Notes under the pieces: generated by a model
Database searches by the model: none
Told to the model about the DNA's origin: nothing
The model's input: only the letters and a program-made list of their open reading frames with translations
Shown here: piece by piece, positions 62,620 to 64,000 of the stretch
Layout: every line of letters starts with the position of its first letter
Numbering within the stretch: position 1 is the first letter of the stretch
NCBI GenBank assembly: GCA_017163975.1
Contig: JAFFSR010000004.1
Span: 868,001-932,000, forward strand
Origin: Anastatus disparis
Taxonomy: Eukaryota > Arthropoda > Insecta > Hymenoptera > Eupelmidae
DNA: 64,000 nt
Reading direction: 5' to 3'
Program-made: the position numbers and the translations under genes

Positions 62620-63760
62620 TAAATGTTTCCGAAATTATGTTAGATATGATAATTTCGATATGCGCCAGTTGAAAAAGTTGTGCTAAATTCGCTATTAAAC
62701 AAATAGTGAAAAAATCTCGAAAAATACGATTTTTTTCATTCTTTTTTTATTTATAGCTCCTTAAATATACATTTTAGAGAAAAATGTAAAAGAAAAAAAA
62801 GTTAGATGATAAAATTTCACATGAAATAATGAACTTTTAAAATAGAAAATTTCATTTTTTATGCTAGAAAAACGACAATAATTGCGAAAAAACTGTCCAA
62901 ATATTAATGTTTTGTTAAATAATTTTTTTAATTATTTAAATTTATCATATGATTTTAATATTGGGCCACAGAAAACTTTTTAATATGATAAAACAGCCCA
63001 GCAAATTTCATTAGAATCGGTCTGTTCGTTGCTTCACAATAATTTAACAATTAAGCGTCCTGCAAAAAAATGCAAAAATTTCAAAACTTTATTGCAAATA
63101 AAATAATGTTTTCAGATGGGTGCTGATTTTTTTACATATAGTAGACTATTAAAGCTTTCAAATGCACTTTGAAAAATTAAAATCGGTTGATTAGGAGAGT
63201 CTTGGGAATTATTTAAAAAATATAGTTAAATTTATGCTTATAAACAAATTGAATATCTTTTTCAATTTTGAATTAAATGAAACCCAAAAACTTTTGTTTG
63301 AAAATACTTTAAAAGACGCTCATTTTAAAAAAAGAAAAGTCAAATTCCGCTCAATAGTTTTTGAGCTATGACTCACCAAAGTTAACTTGTGTTTATTATT
63401 AAACAATAAACAATAGAAAGTCAATTAAAGCGTTATTAGCTTTATTTGTCCAAGCACTTTTCAGGCAAAAGTTTTCAAAACATGCGCTCTTTGCAAACAC
63501 ATAAAAAACATCGATTAAAATTACTCTGATCACTCGAAAAGTCGTTGAAAACGCAGAGGGTCACGTGATAGAGCAAGCTGATTGAAAAGTGAAATCAAGA
63601 CTTAAAAAGTACAGCGCGCTCTAAAAATGCGATTATCTCGGCTTCTAATGGTCCGATTTTGATCTTTTTTTTTAAATCGATGTGTCGGAAGTCAAGGAAT
63701 TCAAATATTTCATGATAAATAATCAATTATGCGTATAATTTGTTATATTAACATAACTTT
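62620..63760. repeat. Possible dispersed repeat or transposon body
   Basis: This stretch is of more even composition than its left neighbour, without microsatellites, and holds phrases such as CAAATTTCATTAGAATCGG, AAATCGGTTGATTAGGAGAG and GATTATCTCGGCTTCTAATG that have the look of a non-autonomous interspersed repeat. No open frame of 60 codons, no terminal repeat and no second copy are visible in the window, so the call rests on appearance only. Confidence 0.3.
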
Positions 63761-64000
63761 AAATCATGAGATAAAAATTTGTATCTTTTGAACATTGATT
63801 CATCTATTTTACATGACAAGTGCTCAATCTTATGTAATTTTATCTACTAGATGAAAACTTATTTGATATTAATTTTTAATATTGTTTAAACAAATTAGGA
63901 AATTGAAAAATTGCGAAAAATTGAAAAAATGTTAAATAATTTTAAAAGTATCATCATTTTAATCGTTAATGTCTATAATAAACTAAATGAGAATTCTGTA
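63761..64000. other. AT-rich spacer at window end
   Basis: Plain AT-rich DNA; nothing recognised. Confidence 0.6.

Noticed and set aside
1..64000. CRISPR arrays, operons, ribosome binding sites, bacterial terminators
   Set aside because: None seen. The composition, SINEs and MITEs show this is eukaryotic nuclear DNA, where such features do not apply.

Overview
The window is 64 kb of strongly AT-rich eukaryotic DNA without a single convincing intact protein-coding gene, rRNA or functional tRNA. No frame on either strand stays open beyond about 130 codons, and the longest open frames are low-complexity (F/Y/L/I- or K/E/R-rich) translations of poly-A, poly-T and polypurine tracts. The base composition, the dense tRNA-derived SINEs, the microsatellites, the many small inverted-repeat elements and the scattered short GC-richer islands suggest an insect nuclear genome. 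A hymenopteran is my best guess, but that is an inference and not proven by any gene.

Layout. 1-21 kb is AT-rich spacer with GC-richer or polypurine islands, one SINE (4.9 kb), an almost perfect 171-bp hairpin MITE (10.45 kb), TA microsatellites and a textbook-looking recursive-splice motif on the plus strand (3,157). 21-23 kb is a repeat cluster: a SINE, then a composite structure bounded by imperfect inverted repeats holding a 20-bp CpG-rich minisatellite and a 215/229-bp tandem duplication, abutted by a 135-bp foldback element. 23-39 kb is spacer with three more SINEs and a candidate minus-strand recursive-splice site or 36-nt microexon at 28.1 kb. 39.2-40.2 kb reads as a decayed coding region on the minus strand, followed by a SINE; 42.0-42.8 kb is a weaker decayed region on the plus strand. 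47.8-48.4 kb is a TTAA-flanked element with terminal inverted repeats, followed by short open fragments that may be transposon relics. 50.3 kb has a perfect 38-bp palindrome. 57.4-58.2 kb has two nested inverted-repeat transposons (a TA-flanked MITE inside an element with 83-bp terminal repeats). A SINE and a second, different SINE family follow at 58.5-59.3 kb. The last kilobase looks like part of a dispersed repeat.

Working together. I see no operon or pathway. The simplest reading is a large intergenic desert or, given polypyrimidine-AG|GTAAAT motifs, the inside of one or more very long introns. The best motifs lie on opposite strands (plus at 3,157, minus at 28,149), so a single host gene cannot explain all of them. 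Transposon insertion, nesting and decay account for most of the non-random structure. The GC-richer islands are candidates for conserved regulatory elements but can only be judged by comparative alignment.
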